From Paraburkholderia phenazinium (lineage in GTDB: Bacteria; Pseudomonadota; Gammaproteobacteria; Burkholderiales; Burkholderiaceae): a stretch of DNA of 64,000 nucleotides. The notes beneath the pieces are model-generated. The model saw only the letters and a program-made list of their open reading frames with translations. It was not told where the DNA came from and ran no database searches. Every line of letters begins with the position of its first letter. The first letter of the stretch is position 1. The position numbers and the translations under genes are program-made. Positions 1 to 8,608 of this stretch are shown here, one piece after another. The stretch spans positions 1 to 64,000 of the forward strand of contig NZ_FNCJ01000014.1 of the NCBI RefSeq assembly GCF_900100735.1, written 5' to 3'.

Positions 1-35
1 CTTCTTCGATAGTGTTCACGTGTCCACCTATTTAA

Positions 36-233
36 GTGGATACGATGCTCCCAAGACCTTCAATGCAACTCAAGACGGGATGGCTAGGCGCTTACAAAGA
101 TGGCATCGTGACAGTAAATGGAATGGTGCCCGATGCCGCGCAGTTGGACGAGGTAACGTTGATCGTGAAAGACGTGCAGGGTGTCGTGTCAGTGGTCAAC
201 AGGCTAACCGTCCAGAGACCAATGAGTCAGTAA
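36..233 (+). pseudogene. BON-domain fragment
   Basis: The 65 codons end in a recognisable second half of a BON domain (about residues 21-59: a V-x-V-N-G-x-V-P-D turn, then a helix and V-x-G-V-x-x-V-x-N-R-L). BON domains bind phospholipid or peptidoglycan in the periplasm. The first strand and helix of the domain are missing, there is no signal peptide, and an in-frame TAA sits just upstream at 33-35. It is therefore probably a 5'-truncated or frameshifted relic rather than a working gene. The 3' end overlaps the last bases of the convergent TetR gene. The window edge prevents checking for an intact 5' part. Confidence 0.4.
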
Positions 234-838
234 CCGTGCGCCTTCCCCAAAAAAAGTAATGCGAGCCATCTGTCGATCACTTCATTGTCCGCGATCCGTG
301 GATCGCAAACTCGGAGGGACAGCATGCCGTCACACAGGCTGAGCACGCCTAGCGCAAGAACCTCCGCCTGTAGAGGTGGCATCATACCAACGCGCTCGAA
401 AACAGCGAGAATATGTGCGCCGATATGGCTGAGCTTTTCGCGGTGGAAATCGGTGATACATTGCCGAACTGTTGCGTCGTTTCGCGCGAGTAGCCTCGCT
501 TCCACCCAGAGCAGAAAACACTCGTTATCACGAAGATACCCATTGTAGAATGCAATGGCGCTCGCAGTCATTTCCTCTCGCGAGCCAACCTTTTCGATGA
601 CCGCCTGAAGACCGGCACGCGCGCTGTCGTGGTCCCACCGCAGCACCTCGAGCAGCAGTTCAGACTTGCCGCCGAAGTTCGAGTAGAACGCGCCGCGCGT
701 GTAACCGGCTGCATCGACGATGTCCTCCACGCTCGTACGGTCAAACCCCTTTTTGATGAACATCTTTCGCGCGGCGCGCAGCAGTCGCTCCCGGGTCTGA
801 TGTCGGCGTTGTTCATGTGTGAGGCGCTTCCGTTTCAT
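227..838 (-). CDS. TetR/AcrR family transcriptional repressor
   Basis: A 203-residue TetR regulator. The N-terminal helix-turn-helix is clear (about residues 10-55: R-x-x-L-L-x-A-A-R-x-x-F, then G-F-D-R-T-S-V-E-D-I, A-A-G-Y-T-R-G-A-F-Y-S-N-F). The C-terminal half resembles the TetR_C_6 ligand-binding domain. I chose the ATG at 838, which gives the normal short arginine/lysine-rich leader; an upstream start at 877 would add 13 residues without support. It lies 175 bp downstream of the RND pump gene on the same strand and may be the distal gene of the efflux operon or have its own promoter. The likely role is ligand-responsive control of the pump or of a nearby target. The ligand is unknown. 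Confidence 0.88.
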   Translation of the reverse strand: MKRKRLTHEQRRHQTRERLLRAARKMFIKKGFDRTSVEDIVDAAGYTRGAFYSNFGGKSELLLEVLRWDHDSARAGLQAVIEKVGSREEMTASAIAFYNGYLRDNECFLLWVEARLLARNDATVRQCITDFHREKLSHIGAHILAVFERVGMMPPLQAEVLALGVLSLCDGMLSLRVCDPRIADNEVIDRWLALLFLGKAHGY

Positions 839-936
839 GAGTAAAGATCGGTTCCGGTAGCTCCATTGTGCAGCCAAATGCGCGACGTACTCCGCAGGAT
901 CCTCGCAACCTGGCCTTTTTCATCTTCAGTTCACCC

Positions 937-965
937 GTGGCGGAGTGCACAGTTGCCTCCGCCAC
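937..965. repeat. Inverted repeat between pump and TetR genes
   Basis: Perfect 9-bp arms (GTGGCGGAG and CTCCGCCAC) separated by 11 bases. It lies between the stop of the RND pump gene and the start of the downstream TetR gene. There is no T-run on the minus strand after the hairpin, so it is not a classic intrinsic terminator. It may be an operator for the adjacent TetR or an RNA processing hairpin. Confidence 0.45.
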
Positions 966-1013
966 GTTAAATTGACTGTTGCCGACGACAAAACTCACGC
1001 GACAGACCAGGTC

Positions 1014-4000
1014 TCACAAAACTGCACTCCGCGTTTGATCTGGTCCAGGCTCAGCCGAGGGCATATTGCCTGAGTCAAACTGCGACTGGTGACGCGCCGC
1101 GAACGTGAGATAAACCGCCGGCAACACGAACAGCGTGAAGAGAGTTCCAATCGAGAGGCCGCTGGCAATCACAAGCCCCATGTTGAACCGCGATGCCGCG
1201 CCTGCGCCCGACGACATGATGAGCGGCACAACTCCAAGAACCATCGCTGCGGTCGTCATCAGGATCGGTCTGAGTCGAACGCCTGCAGCGTGGACTATGG
1301 CCTCGAGTTTCGACATTCCTTCATGCTGCGCGGCATTCGCCACTTCGACGATCAGGATGCCATGTTTGCTGATGAGCCCCATCAGCGTCACGAGGCCGAC
1401 CTCGGTGTAAATGTTAAGCGAGGCACCTCCGAGGCCGAGGTTGATGAAGACGAGCGCTCCCGCGACAGACATGGGAATCGACACAAGAATCACCAGCGGA
1501 TCGCGAAAACTCTCGAACAGAGCAGCAAGGCTAAGGTAAATGATGACGAGCGCGAGAACGAAGGTGCCAACAAAGCCACTCGATTCCTGCACCAGTTGGC
1601 GCAAAGGCCCGGCGTAGTCGATCGAAACATCGGGCGGCAAAGTGCGTGCCGCCAGCGCCTGCAGCGACTTGAGTGCGGCGTCCTGCGAGACACCGAGTGC
1701 AGGCACACCCGAGATCGTCGCCGAGTTCACTTGCTGGAAATGGTTGATGGCTTCAGGCACGGTCTCGGTGCGTACTCGCCCTATCGCCGACAACGGCACC
1801 GGTACATTATTTACCGTTGCGATCTGGAAATTCATGATCTGGTCAAGCGTCAATCGCGAGCGCTGCTGCACCTGTGCAATGACTTTGTACGAGCGCGAAT
1901 CGAGACTGAAATAATTCGTATATCCACCACCAAGCAAACCGCCCAATGCTGTGCCCACTTGCGACATCGTCACGCCGATCTGCGAGGCCTTGTCGCGATC
2001 TATGTCGAATATTTTTTGCGGCTGGTCGATCTTCAGGTCACTATCGATGAAAAGAAACATACCGCTAGCGGCCGCATCGGCGAGGAACTTCTGGGCTTCC
2101 AGATTCAGCTGGTCCAACGGCTGCGTGGATTTCAACACGAACTGAATCGGTAATCCCTGCGAGCCCGGCAACGCGGGTAGCAGGAATGCGACGATCTTTT
2201 GCCCCGCTACCTTGCTGAACTGGTGTTGCAGGTCACGCTGAATCTCCGTCGCGCTCCGATGGCGCTGCTCCCATGGCTTCAGCGTCACCCCACCGATAGG
2301 CTGCGACGGATTGTCGACCTGGAATGTCTGGGCTGCCTCGGGAACCCTTTCCATGATGTCAGCCACTTGACGAGCGAATGCCTGCCTTTGCTGCAGCGTC
2401 GCGTTTGGGGCGGACGTTGGTTGAAGCACGACGACACCCTGATCTTCCTGCGGTGCCAGTTCACTGTCGGCGCTGCTATACAGAAAGTAAATGCTGCCAA
2501 TCACCAGCCCTGTGAAAAGCAGCGTCACTGGAACCGTTTGCAAGCTACTTCGCAGCAGCCGCTCGTAACCGCGTTGAACAGAATTGAACACTCGGTCGAT
2601 CGTTTCAACGATCCGTGTCACCCAGCGGCCACCCCGATCAAGTGGCTGCAGGATTTGCCCGCACATCATCGGCGATAAAGTTAAAGAGACAACCGCGGAC
2701 ATCGTGACTGCACCTACGAGCGTGAACGCGAACTCTGTAAACAGCGCGCCGGTCAGTCCACCCTGAAAGCCGATCGGCACATACACGGCGATCAGCACAA
2801 TTGTCATAGCGATAATCGGGCTCGCCAGATCACGCGCGGCCTTGATCGCGGCGTCGCGAGGTCGCATGCCCTCCTCCAGATGGCGGCTGACGCTCTCGAC
2901 CACGATGATGGCGTCGTCGACCACCAGGCCGATAGCCAGCACGAGCGCGAGCAAGGTAAGAAGATTGATCGAAAATCCGAACGCGAGCATCATGCCGAAA
3001 GTGCCGACCAGCGACAACGGAATGGCGACGACCGGAATCAGCACTGAACGCGGCGAACCGAGGAACGCGAACACCACTAGCGTAACAATCAGCACCGTTT
3101 CGACCAGCGACGCCTCCACCTCGTGAATGGAGCTGTCCACAAATACGGTCGAATCATAGATAACAGCACTGTGCAGTCCGGCGGGCAGCGCTCTCTGGAT
3201 GTCAGGCAACACGGCCTTCACGCCCCTGATCACATCGAGCAGACTCGCCGACGGCGCCATCTGTATGCCAAGATAAACGCCCTTCTTGCCGTTGAAAGAC
3301 ACGCTGGATTCATAGTCCTCCGAACCAAGCGTGACGTTCGCCACATCCTTAAGCCGAATGATTCCGCCTTTGACCTGTTTCACCACAAGTTCGCGGAACT
3401 GCTGCTCCGAATGCAGGTCGGTCGAGGCCGTCAGGTTGAACTGCACCATCTGTCCTTTCGTGGTGCCCAAACCGGCAATCACGTTATTGGATGCGAGTGC
3501 GCTGGTGACATCTGTCGCGGTCAGACCGTAAGCCGCGAGCTTCTGCGGATCGAGCCACGCCCGCAGCGCGAAGTACTGTGGGCCCAGCAGTTCCGCCGTC
3601 TGCACGCCTTTAACCGCCTGCAGACGAGGCTGCACATTGCGGACGAGATAATCAGTGATCTGGTTGGGCGCGAGTTCATCGCTAGAAAACCCGATGATCA
3701 ACGCATCGAGAGACTGCCCGATAGCCACGGTGATGGTCGGCTGCTGCACCCCGCTCGGCAACTGGTTGAGCACCGAATTGATCTTGGCGTTGATCTCAGT
3801 GACCGCTTTGTCGGCATCGAAATTCAGCAATAGGTTCGCAGTGATCGTGCTGGTGCCGGAGACGCTCTTCGAAGTCAGATAGTCAATCCCGTTCGCCTGT
3901 GCAATCGCATTTTCAAGGGGGGTTGTGACAAACCCCGCCACGGCTTGAGGGTCCGCGCCGTAATACGTCGTCGTCACTGTCACCACGGCGTTCTCGGTTT

Positions 4001-4115
4001 TTGGATATTCGAGAATGGGCAGCGAAGTGAATGCCTTATAGCCGATAACAAGGATCATCAGGCTTACGACGCACGCCAGCACTGGCCGGCGGATAAAGAT
4101 GTCAGTGAATTTCAT
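1014..4115 (-). CDS. RND multidrug efflux permease (HAE1 family)
   Basis: This is a 1033-residue inner-membrane proton/drug antiporter, full length for the family. It opens with the usual F-I-R-R-P-V-x-A motif and first transmembrane helix, followed by a periplasmic pore domain. TM4 carries the proton-relay pair in G-L-V-V-D-D-A-I-I-V-V-E. The second half repeats the fold (F-R-D-P-L-V-I-L, then G-x-x-S-K-H-G-I-L-I-V-E). It is the third gene of an operon, 12 bp after the adaptor gene and after the outer-membrane factor. The sequence resembles the MexK/MuxB side of the family more than AcrB, so substrates cannot be assigned. Transcription is probably repressed by one or both flanking TetR proteins. 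Confidence 0.95.
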   Translation of the reverse strand: MKFTDIFIRRPVLACVVSLMILVIGYKAFTSLPILEYPKTENAVVTVTTTYYGADPQAVAGFVTTPLENAIAQANGIDYLTSKSVSGTSTITANLLLNFDADKAVTEINAKINSVLNQLPSGVQQPTITVAIGQSLDALIIGFSSDELAPNQITDYLVRNVQPRLQAVKGVQTAELLGPQYFALRAWLDPQKLAAYGLTATDVTSALASNNVIAGLGTTKGQMVQFNLTASTDLHSEQQFRELVVKQVKGGIIRLKDVANVTLGSEDYESSVSFNGKKGVYLGIQMAPSASLLDVIRGVKAVLPDIQRALPAGLHSAVIYDSTVFVDSSIHEVEASLVETVLIVTLVVFAFLGSPRSVLIPVVAIPLSLVGTFGMMLAFGFSINLLTLLALVLAIGLVVDDAIIVVESVSRHLEEGMRPRDAAIKAARDLASPIIAMTIVLIAVYVPIGFQGGLTGALFTEFAFTLVGAVTMSAVVSLTLSPMMCGQILQPLDRGGRWVTRIVETIDRVFNSVQRGYERLLRSSLQTVPVTLLFTGLVIGSIYFLYSSADSELAPQEDQGVVVLQPTSAPNATLQQRQAFARQVADIMERVPEAAQTFQVDNPSQPIGGVTLKPWEQRHRSATEIQRDLQHQFSKVAGQKIVAFLLPALPGSQGLPIQFVLKSTQPLDQLNLEAQKFLADAAASGMFLFIDSDLKIDQPQKIFDIDRDKASQIGVTMSQVGTALGGLLGGGYTNYFSLDSRSYKVIAQVQQRSRLTLDQIMNFQIATVNNVPVPLSAIGRVRTETVPEAINHFQQVNSATISGVPALGVSQDAALKSLQALAARTLPPDVSIDYAGPLRQLVQESSGFVGTFVLALVIIYLSLAALFESFRDPLVILVSIPMSVAGALVFINLGLGGASLNIYTEVGLVTLMGLISKHGILIVEVANAAQHEGMSKLEAIVHAAGVRLRPILMTTAAMVLGVVPLIMSSGAGAASRFNMGLVIASGLSIGTLFTLFVLPAVYLTFAARHQSQFDSGNMPSAEPGPDQTRSAVL

Positions 4116-4127
4116 CAGTCATCCTGT

Positions 4128-5321
4128 TTAGTGATCTTGCGGGACAGGCGCCGCGTCATCCGGTAGCTTTACGCTGTTATCGATCTGCACGAATGCGCCG
4201 TTATGGAGCTTGAGTTGCCCCGCCGTCACCACCTCGTCGCCCGGGTTGAGTCCCTTCATGATGCTGACCTGATCGCCACGCGTTTCGCCGGTCGTCACAA
4301 CCTGCTGACGAACGCTTGCCTGCCGCTTGCCTTGCGCGTCCCTGCCACTCTGAATCACATAAACGAGGCTGCCGTAGGGATTGTAAGCAACGGCCGTTTG
4401 AGGAATGGTCACGAGTGATCGCGGCGCGCCACTGGCGACGCTTGCGGTGGCGAACATGCCCGGCAGCAGCAGGCCGTCACGATTTTCAAACGATGCGCGT
4501 ATCTGCAGCATGCGGCTCGACGCATCGACTTTCGAATTCATCGACGTCACCTTGCCAATGAAAGTCTTGTCCGGATAAGCATCGACCGACAGCGATACTG
4601 CCTGCCCGACTGAGAGCTGGCCGACCGCCTGCTGGGGCACATAGAAATCGAGGAACATAGGGTCGAGCGCCTGCAAGGTAACGACTATTGTGCCAGCCGG
4701 CAGGTACTGGCCCACATCGACCTGTCGCACGCCAAGGCGTCCCGCGAAGGGTGCAATAAGTGTCTTCTCGCGCATCAACGCCTGTTGGGCAGTGACTTGA
4801 GCACGCGCGCCCCTCAGGTTGCCGGCATCGGTATCGACGGTCGACTGCGCCACGCCTTGCACTGCAAGCTGCTGCAGGTCGCGCTTATACGTTATCTCGT
4901 CCAGGTCGGCGTTGGACTTCAACTGCTCAAGCTTCGCAAGATCGTCGTTGGGGCGCAGGCGCAACAACACCGTTCCCGCCGCCACGTCTCGGCCGGAATC
5001 GAAGTGGATTTCATCAATGACGCCGCCCGTTTCCATCGACAGATCCGTGCCCTTCGAAGCACGCAGCGATCCTACCGCGGTAAGGATCGGCTGCCACGCT
5101 TGCGCGATTGCGGACGTCGTCGATACGGTCGCCTGCTGCGACTGGATACCTGCTGTTACCTTTTTGAGCACGTTGCCCTTGAAGACATGAAAGCCGATCA
5201 GCGCGGCAGCGAGCAGAGCGACGATGAGCAGCATCACAAGGAGGCGCAGAAAGGTTCTGGGTGGCCGTTGGCGTCCCGAAGTGGGATCGGTGGTGACGGC
5301 ACGCGTGGAAAGACTGGTCAT
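4128..5321 (-). CDS. RND efflux periplasmic adaptor (membrane fusion protein)
   Basis: A 397-residue adaptor linking the pump to the outer-membrane channel. An uncleaved transmembrane anchor (about residues 24-45) replaces a lipoprotein signal. After it come the split lipoyl domain (V-I-D-E-I-H-F-D-S-G before, L-I-A-P-F-A-G-R-L-G after), a short alpha-hairpin (about 120-165), a beta-barrel region and a membrane-proximal domain ending near G-L-N-P-G-D-E-V-V-T-A-G-Q. The ATG overlaps the TGA of the upstream channel gene (ATGA), indicating translational coupling. The hairpin is short, as in MexH/MdtE-like adaptors. Confidence 0.94.
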   Translation of the reverse strand: MTSLSTRAVTTDPTSGRQRPPRTFLRLLVMLLIVALLAAALIGFHVFKGNVLKKVTAGIQSQQATVSTTSAIAQAWQPILTAVGSLRASKGTDLSMETGGVIDEIHFDSGRDVAAGTVLLRLRPNDDLAKLEQLKSNADLDEITYKRDLQQLAVQGVAQSTVDTDAGNLRGARAQVTAQQALMREKTLIAPFAGRLGVRQVDVGQYLPAGTIVVTLQALDPMFLDFYVPQQAVGQLSVGQAVSLSVDAYPDKTFIGKVTSMNSKVDASSRMLQIRASFENRDGLLLPGMFATASVASGAPRSLVTIPQTAVAYNPYGSLVYVIQSGRDAQGKRQASVRQQVVTTGETRGDQVSIMKGLNPGDEVVTAGQLKLHNGAFVQIDNSVKLPDDAAPVPQDH

Positions 5322-6859
5322 GGGTTAGACACTCCGCAACATTGCGCAACTTTTGGATCGACATCGCTTCGATGCCACCAGCCACCACCCAGCGCCTGGA
5401 ACAGCGCGACGGTGTCCGTGTATCGAATGGCCTGAGAGGAAATCAGTTTCAGCCGTGCGCTCGTGTCGGCTTCTTCGGCTGAGAGCACGTTGAGATACGT
5501 GCCGCCCCCCGCGCTGTATTGACCCTGCGCGACTTTCAGGCTCGCGGCCGCCGTCTTCTGCGTCGCGAGATTGGCAGCAAGCGTCTCGGCATCCCGATTG
5601 ATTGCGACAAGCGCATTGACTACATCCTGGAATGCCGAGTTGACCGTGCTGCTGTATTGAGCGGCGGCAACGTCGACGGCAGCTTCGGCAGCCCGTTTTC
5701 TTGCTTTCAAGGTGCCGCCCGCAAAGACGGGTTGCGCGAGGCTTCCTGCAATACTCCACACGATGCCCGCGGGATTGAAAAGGTTCGACAGGCTGCTACC
5801 ATCGCGCCCATAACTCCCGGTCAACGATATCTGCGGCAGCATGTTGGCGAGCGCGACGCCTACGTTCGCGGTCGCCGAATGCAGCAAGGCAGCGTATGCC
5901 TGAACATCGGGTCTTTGCGCGACAAGACTGGATGGCAAGGAGACGGGCAACTCATCCGGCAACGTCAGGCTCGCGAGATCGAGTGACGGTGCGGTATATT
6001 CGTCCGGCAGTCCGCCGAGATAAACTGCCAACTGGTTGCGTTGCTGTTCGAGTTGCTTGTGCAAACCCGGCAACGTGGCTATCTGTGCATCGAGCAGCGA
6101 TTGCTGCTGCAGCACGTCCACCTGACTTACGCCGCCTAACTCGAAGCGACGGCGCGTCACATCGAGAGCAGCGCTGTAGGCGCGTACGATGTCCTGCGTG
6201 GTGTCTATCTGGGCCTGCAGCGAAGCCTCATTGATCGCCGCATTGACGACGTTGGCGACCAGCGTCAGCTCGGTTGCCTCGAGTTCGAAGCGCTGATACT
6301 CCGCTTGAGCGTTGAGTTGTTCGACTTGTCGGCGAACACCACCAAACGCATCAAGCGTGTACGACACGCTGAGTGATCCGCTGATCACGTTATAAGCCGA
6401 TGGCACAGGACTTATAAGTGTGTTTCGCTCCCGTTCGCCCGACGCGCTCGCGCTGATTTGCGGAAAGAAGCTCCCCTGCTCCGCGCGAGTGTTCTCGTGT
6501 GCTTCGCGCAGGCTCGCCTGCGCGGCGGCCAGTGTTGGGTTCGCCTTGAGCGCGCGATCGACGAGTTCGTTGATCTGGGCGGAATGGAACATTGTCCACC
6601 AGTCCCCCTGGATGTCACGACCGGTGACCAAGGACTGCGATGCCCCAGCCAGCGTGTCGGCGGACAGTGTTCTGGCCGGTAAGGGTTTCTTGGTGAAGCC
6701 TCGCGTATCGGGCGCGGCCGGCGCGGCGAAATTCGGCCCGACTGCGCAACCAGCGAGCAGTAGTGCCCATAGTGTGCAAGAACCGAGCGCGACCGGCGCC
6801 GCGGCTCTGAATGTCTGGAACCTACGATTGAAATGAAAGGTCTGGTAAAACTTCGACAT
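5318..6859 (-). CDS. NodT-family outer-membrane efflux lipoprotein
   Basis: A 513-residue TolC/OprM-like channel. The N-terminus has a signal with lipobox L-L-A-G-C (Cys38), followed by A-V-G-P-N-F, typical of NodT proteins. Two OEP repeats follow (about 70-280 and 290-490), with the usual alternating hydrophilic coiled-coil helices. It is the first gene of the operon; having the channel before adaptor and pump is less common than adaptor-pump-channel. Its promoter faces the divergent TetR gene across an 84-bp gap that holds a palindromic operator-like sequence. Confidence 0.94.
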   Translation of the reverse strand: MSKFYQTFHFNRRFQTFRAAAPVALGSCTLWALLLAGCAVGPNFAAPAAPDTRGFTKKPLPARTLSADTLAGASQSLVTGRDIQGDWWTMFHSAQINELVDRALKANPTLAAAQASLREAHENTRAEQGSFFPQISASASGERERNTLISPVPSAYNVISGSLSVSYTLDAFGGVRRQVEQLNAQAEYQRFELEATELTLVANVVNAAINEASLQAQIDTTQDIVRAYSAALDVTRRRFELGGVSQVDVLQQQSLLDAQIATLPGLHKQLEQQRNQLAVYLGGLPDEYTAPSLDLASLTLPDELPVSLPSSLVAQRPDVQAYAALLHSATANVGVALANMLPQISLTGSYGRDGSSLSNLFNPAGIVWSIAGSLAQPVFAGGTLKARKRAAEAAVDVAAAQYSSTVNSAFQDVVNALVAINRDAETLAANLATQKTAAASLKVAQGQYSAGGGTYLNVLSAEEADTSARLKLISSQAIRYTDTVALFQALGGGWWHRSDVDPKVAQCCGVSNP

Positions 6860-6872
6860 AGGCGTTAGTTCC

Positions 6873-6920
6873 TATACTGTTCAGTACACTATATCACTTA
6901 CCATACCAACTAGTACAGTA
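6873..6920. promoter_or_regulatory. Divergent promoter/operator for efflux operon and tetR
   Basis: The short gap between the divergent channel gene and tetR contains TACTG-TT-CAGTA (an inverted repeat near 6875-6886) and a further ACAGTA half-site at 6915-6920. Such TACTG/CAGTA arms resemble operators of AcrR-like repressors. AT-rich stretches (TATACT, TATAGT on the minus strand) could be -10 elements overlapping the operator. I infer that the adjacent TetR binds here and controls both directions. Confidence 0.5.
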
Positions 6921-6943
6921 TGTTCACCAGGGGAAAAACTCGC

Positions 6944-7585
6944 ATGCCAAAACCTCCGTTGGTCACCCGCACGGGTCGCCCGAAAGACCCGGCCAAACGC
7001 GCCGCGATCCTGGACGCTGCGACCAGTCTGTTCTCCGTGCAGCACTACGACACCGTCACGATGGAAGATGTGGCAGCAAAGGCCGGCGTGTCGAAGGTGA
7101 CCGTCTATAGCCATTTCTCGGACAAGGACGCGCTGTTTGAAAACGTCGTGAGCGGCGTGTCCGATCAGATCATGCAGGGGCTATCAGGGGCTGACTGCGA
7201 TCAGTTGCCCTTGCGTGAAAGGCTGAGTCGTATTGGCGTGGCGTTTCTGACTGTCGTCATCGACATCAACGTCGCGGGATTGGTGCACCTGCTACCCGCG
7301 GCATCTCGGGGAAATCGGGCGCTAATCACGCGCTTCTTTAACGCTGGCCCTGCGAGAACGACAGCGGCGCTGTCGGAGATAATCAGTTCCGCAGCGGCGC
7401 GAAAAGAATTGATAATCGATTCGCCCACGCTGGCGGCAGAGGATCTGATGAGCTTATGGGAAGGCGGATTGCCGGCGCGCATCGTGTTCGGGCTGGTGGA
7501 GCCCTCGACGCCGGAAGAAATAGAGCAGCGTGCCCGGCGCGGCACGGATGTTTTTATGCGTGCGTACGCAAATCCGCGTAAGTGA
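6944..7585 (+). CDS. TetR/AcrR family regulator of the efflux operon
   Basis: A 213-residue TetR protein divergent from the efflux operon. The DNA-binding domain is clear (K-R-A-A-I-L-D-A-A-x-x-L-F, then V-T-M-E-D-V-A-A-K-A-G-V-S-K-V-T-V-Y-S-H-F). The C-terminal domain is of the AcrR type 14 (TetR_C_39-like) kind that often accompanies RND pumps. I prefer the ATG at 6944, preceded by AGGGGA about 10 bases upstream; the ATG at 6920 has no ribosome binding site and lies in the operator. The divergent arrangement makes it the prime candidate repressor of the pump operon. Confidence 0.88.
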   Translation: MPKPPLVTRTGRPKDPAKRAAILDAATSLFSVQHYDTVTMEDVAAKAGVSKVTVYSHFSDKDALFENVVSGVSDQIMQGLSGADCDQLPLRERLSRIGVAFLTVVIDINVAGLVHLLPAASRGNRALITRFFNAGPARTTAALSEIISSAAARKELIIDSPTLAAEDLMSLWEGGLPARIVFGLVEPSTPEEIEQRARRGTDVFMRAYANPRK

Positions 7586-7782
7586 AGTCGGTCCTGGCTG
7601 GCGCGAGTCTCGCCCGCCCGCCGACTCCCCCTCGCGTTTGCAACTCGGCGGATTTCTTGCAGCAAGCACTTGGCACGAGCGGCCCGCCGCAGACAGGCCG
7701 TCTTCCGCCTAGCTTCGCGAACAGACAGACTCACCCATGCATGTCTGCATCGATGGTTGGCCGGCCTGCTCAAAAAACTCTG

Positions 7783-8532
7783 TTAAGAGGTCTTGACCTC
7801 TGCGGTGTCAGGCAAAATCTCGCGCAAAGCCTGATCGTATGCACCAGACATAAGGACAAACATTACCGTAGCAGGCGCCTGCGAGCGGTTTTCCCACGTG
7901 TGATTAGTTCCGCACTGAACCAACACATCTCCTGCATGCAGAACGACCTCTGAATCATCAAGGAGAAGAGTCAGTTCGCCCGAAAGCACGACAACGTAGT
8001 CGATCGTTTCGGTGCGATGCATCGTCGCGTTTCTGGCAGATGCAGTAGCGGTATGACCTCCGGCATTGCCCAGCGATTTGAACGCTTGCGAAGCTGTAGC
8101 CGAATCCAGTTTCGCAATACCTTCGCGGTAGGGTGGAACCTGGCTCACACGAATCACTGTACCGCGCGGAGTCGGCAGTTGTCGCCGAGGACCAGACGTA
8201 GTCTCGACCGTCTGCGCCACGATATGCGCAGGCGTCTCGAAGGTCCGGAATATATCGCATGAAACATATCCCGGCAGCAATGGCGTCGAGAAAACAAACG
8301 GAGAAGGTCCGTCCGATAGGACAATTGATTTACCACGCGTGTCATGCCCGGTCACAACACGTCGAACAGCGAAACCTGCCTCGCCCTCTCCCTCCGGTTG
8401 AGCGGTCTGCGTAGGGCCGTCGGGCGAATGACGGTCCGGCGTCAGACCGGCTGCCGAAGCGATCGCGTCGGTGGGCCGTGCTTCGCGGAACGAGGCCCCT
8501 GGACCAGTCTGGGAACGGTATTGTTCGGTCAT
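7783..8532 (-). CDS. Cupin-domain protein of unknown substrate
   Basis: A 249-residue protein whose C-terminal half is a single cupin barrel. Motif 1 is the variant M-H-R-T-E-T-I-D-Y-V-V-V-L-S-G-E-L and motif 2 is A-G-D-V-L-V-Q-C-G-T-N-H-T-W-E-N. This H-x-T-x-x-x-D-Y type is known from many uncharacterised cupin proteins in degradation clusters. The N-terminal ~60 residues are low in structure. The ATG at 8532 has an excellent ribosome binding site (AGAGGAGA), which rules out the longer reading to 8616. It is the last gene of the CMD/SMP-30/ThDP operon, 76 bp after the ThDP gene. It could be a dioxygenase, isomerase or hydrolase helper. Confidence 0.8.
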   Translation of the reverse strand: MTEQYRSQTGPGASFREARPTDAIASAAGLTPDRHSPDGPTQTAQPEGEGEAGFAVRRVVTGHDTRGKSIVLSDGPSPFVFSTPLLPGYVSCDIFRTFETPAHIVAQTVETTSGPRRQLPTPRGTVIRVSQVPPYREGIAKLDSATASQAFKSLGNAGGHTATASARNATMHRTETIDYVVVLSGELTLLLDDSEVVLHAGDVLVQCGTNHTWENRSQAPATVMFVLMSGAYDQALREILPDTAEVKTS

Positions 8533-8608
8533 GTCTTCTCCTCTGAATTGAAACGGCTGAATTGCTGCGGACGAATACGTTAAAAGGATGAGCTTCCGGG
8601 CCGGGTGC

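Noticed and set aside
1089..2153. A 354-codon plus-strand frame
   Set aside because: It is antisense to the RND pump gene, and its composition (very Arg/Glu-rich) is that of a shadow.
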